From an uncultured Lachnospiraceae bacterium (lineage in GTDB: Bacteria; Bacillota; Clostridia; Lachnospirales; Lachnospiraceae): a DNA stretch of 6,521 nucleotides. A program made the translations under genes and the position numbers. Each line of letters opens with the position of its first letter. Within the stretch, counting starts at the first letter, position 1. Below the pieces are notes generated by a model. The model did no database searches. It was not told the origin of the DNA and saw only the letters and a list, made by a program, of their open reading frames with translations. Shown here one piece after another: positions 5,332-6,521 of this stretch. The stretch lies in the NCBI GenBank assembly GCA_947178115.1, contig CAMWXF010000110.1, positions 1 to 6,521 of the forward strand, read 5' to 3'.

Positions 5332-6255
5332 GTGCAGATGTGGATTATATGCGGCGTACTGCTTAGTATTATCCTCCTTTTGATATGGAAAATAGGAGCG
5401 ATGCGGCAAGCAGCGCGGGAGATTCGGGAAGGACTTACAGAAAAACTTGACACAGAGACGAATACGCTGATCACAATCGACAGTCAGGATCAGGCAATGC
5501 GAGGGCTTGCAGACGCGATTAATACGCAGCTGCGCCGTCTGCGCGCACAGAGGCAGAGGTATGAACAGGGAAACATGGCATTAAAGGAGACGATTACGAA
5601 TGTTTCCCATGATATCAGAACGCCGCTGACTGCGATATACGGTTATCTGGAGCTGCTTGAAAAGGAGGAAAAGTCCGAGGCGGCAGAGAAATATCTGGAG
5701 ATCATCAAAAAACGGACGGAAGCATTAAGAGATCTGACAGATGAACTATTTGTGTATGCAGCAGCGGTTCCGGCTGGGGAAATACCATACGGACAAGAAG
5801 CGACAGAAGTGTCATTTCATGAAAAAGTATGGGAAAATGTAGATTTGAACCGGGTTTTGGAAGAGAGTATTGCAGCTTATTACGGCGCGCTTAAGATGCG
5901 GCAGATCACACCGCAGATCACAATGCCGGAAAAGAAAGTAGTCCGCAGGCTGAACCCTGCCGCGCTCTCCCGCATTTTTGAAAATGTGTTGAATAATGCG
6001 CTCAAGTACAGTGATGGGGATTTGAAGATCATGCTGTCAGAGGATGGTGAGATAGAGTTCGCCAATCATGCCGCATCGCTGGGAGAGGTGCAGGTGGGCA
6101 GGTTGTTCGAAAGATTCTATACGGTGGAGAACGGGGAACATGCAACGGGCTTAGGGTTGTCGATCGCACGTCTTTTGACAGAGCAGATGGGCGGCAGTAT
6201 TAAGGCGCAGTATACGGACGGGGTGCTTACGATCCGCGTGAGCTTCCGTGCATAG
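5332..6255 (+). CDS. Sensor histidine kinase, small single-helix type
   Basis: This 307-residue membrane kinase would phosphorylate the response regulator at 2590-3339. One membrane helix lies at about residues 3-20 with almost nothing before it. Arg and Lys residues follow it, suggesting N-out/C-in topology. A helical linker (about 21-85) leads to the dimerisation and phosphotransfer domain with VSHDIRTPLT (91-100), His93 being the phosphorylation site. The ATP-binding domain has the N-box ENVLNNALKYS (217-227; Asn218 and Asn222), an F-box LFERFYT (258-264) and the G2 box GLGLSIA (273-279). The usual G1 DxGxG is replaced by IEFANHAA (241-248), a degenerate form also seen in kinases next to peptide-transporter genes. 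The GTG at 5332 is chosen because AGGAGG (5315-5320) lies 11 bases upstream; ATG 5338 is two codons later, and ATG 5245 lacks a good RBS. With no external sensor domain, it probably reads the state of the transporter. It lies last in the operon, 92 bases after the permease. Confidence 0.9.
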   Translation: MQMWIICGVLLSIILLLIWKIGAMRQAAREIREGLTEKLDTETNTLITIDSQDQAMRGLADAINTQLRRLRAQRQRYEQGNMALKETITNVSHDIRTPLTAIYGYLELLEKEEKSEAAEKYLEIIKKRTEALRDLTDELFVYAAAVPAGEIPYGQEATEVSFHEKVWENVDLNRVLEESIAAYYGALKMRQITPQITMPEKKVVRRLNPAALSRIFENVLNNALKYSDGDLKIMLSEDGEIEFANHAASLGEVQVGRLFERFYTVENGEHATGLGLSIARLLTEQMGGSIKAQYTDGVLTIRVSFRA

Positions 6256-6294
6256 AGAGACAAGCAGTTTGCAGGCATTGAAAGAATCTCCATG

Positions 6295-6519
6295 TTAGTA
6301 TACTGTCTCCACATTTTTGATTTCATTATTCTCCACCTGGAACCGCCATACGGAATGACCGGGCAGACGGTGTTCTGTTAAATAATACGTGCTATCTAAT
6401 TGTGTGATATAATAGGGCGTACCTCCGCCGATAAAATATTCATAGATGTCTTCATATTCTCCGTCCGCCAGAGCCGACAGATCGCGGGTGCGCAGGATGG
6501 TGGCATAATCCTGACTGCC
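6295..6519 (-). CDS. C-terminal end of an unrecognised protein (partial, opposite strand)
   Basis: On the minus strand an open frame enters from the right edge and runs 74 codons to TAA (6297 down to 6295). The product is hydrophilic and Tyr-rich, with stretches such as EYEDIYEYFIGGGTPYYI and TYYLTEHRLPGHSVWRF, and ends IKNVETVY. The strictly ordered amphipathic, aromatic-rich composition and the sensible stop support a real gene, but no start is in the window. It has no membrane helix in the visible part, and the Tyr/Trp/Gly pattern would suit a beta-rich domain. I do not recognise a family. The gene converges on the kinase with a 39-base gap (6256-6294), where no convincing terminator hairpin is seen, so the two transcripts may overlap at their ends. 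Confidence 0.7.
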   Translation of the reverse strand, partial: GSQDYATILRTRDLSALADGEYEDIYEYFIGGGTPYYITQLDSTYYLTEHRLPGHSVWRFQVENNEIKNVETVY

Positions 6520-6521
6520 GG

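Noticed and set aside
6256..6294. Possible bidirectional terminator between the kinase and the minus-strand gene
   Set aside because: Only a 3-bp GCA/TGC hairpin without a T-tract is present; it is too weak to call.
1..6521. CRISPR arrays, tRNA or rRNA genes, insertion sequences, attachment sites
   Set aside because: No spaced long repeats, tRNA-like cloverleaf, rRNA sequence, transposase or integrase was seen on either strand.

Overview
The window reads as chromosomal DNA of a Gram-positive, low-to-moderate GC Firmicute, most probably a gut Clostridia of the Lachnospiraceae type. The grounds are strong AGGAGG-type ribosome binding sites, TTG and GTG starts, extended -10 promoters (TGnTATAAT-like), and the families present: a cytidylate-kinase-like protein and a BcrA-type ABC transporter with its two-component system. 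The genus is inference; no rRNA or other marker gene is present.

Layout. The left edge holds the last 53 codons of a membrane protein, probably a MATE-family exporter (to 164). A stand-alone cytidylate-kinase-like gene follows (316-951), ending in a perfect 14-bp hairpin (1000-1031). About 500 bases without a credible protein gene come next (952-1463). They hold two candidate promoters and a foldable segment (1193-1264) that looks like a three-way junction. The next gene (1464-2549) encodes an NYN/PIN-like nuclease domain followed by two LOTUS (OST-HTH) RNA-binding domains. Forty bases later an OmpR/PhoB-family response regulator starts at a TTG (2590-3339). A regulated-looking promoter follows, with three exact TCTTAAC copies at a strict 12-bp period and an extended -10. 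It precedes an ABC ATPase (3487-4401), an overlapping six-helix ABC-2 permease (4394-5239) and a sensor histidine kinase (5332-6255). The right edge holds the C-terminal end of an unrecognised gene on the opposite strand (6295-6519).

How the genes work together. Response regulator, ATPase, permease and kinase make a complete module of the kind that senses and resists bacitracin, lantibiotics or other cell-envelope peptides. The ATPase has Glu in place of the Q-loop Gln (E85), a mark of LanF/BcrA-like immunity transporters. The regulator lies outside the promoter that drives the transporter and kinase, so it may be made at a basal level, possibly together with the NYN-LOTUS gene. Once phosphorylated it would bind the TCTTAAC repeats and switch on transporter and kinase. 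The kinase has one membrane helix and almost no external part, so sensing probably runs through the transporter, whose permease has a roughly 64-residue external loop. These links are inferred from gene order and motifs. The substrate cannot be read from the sequence.
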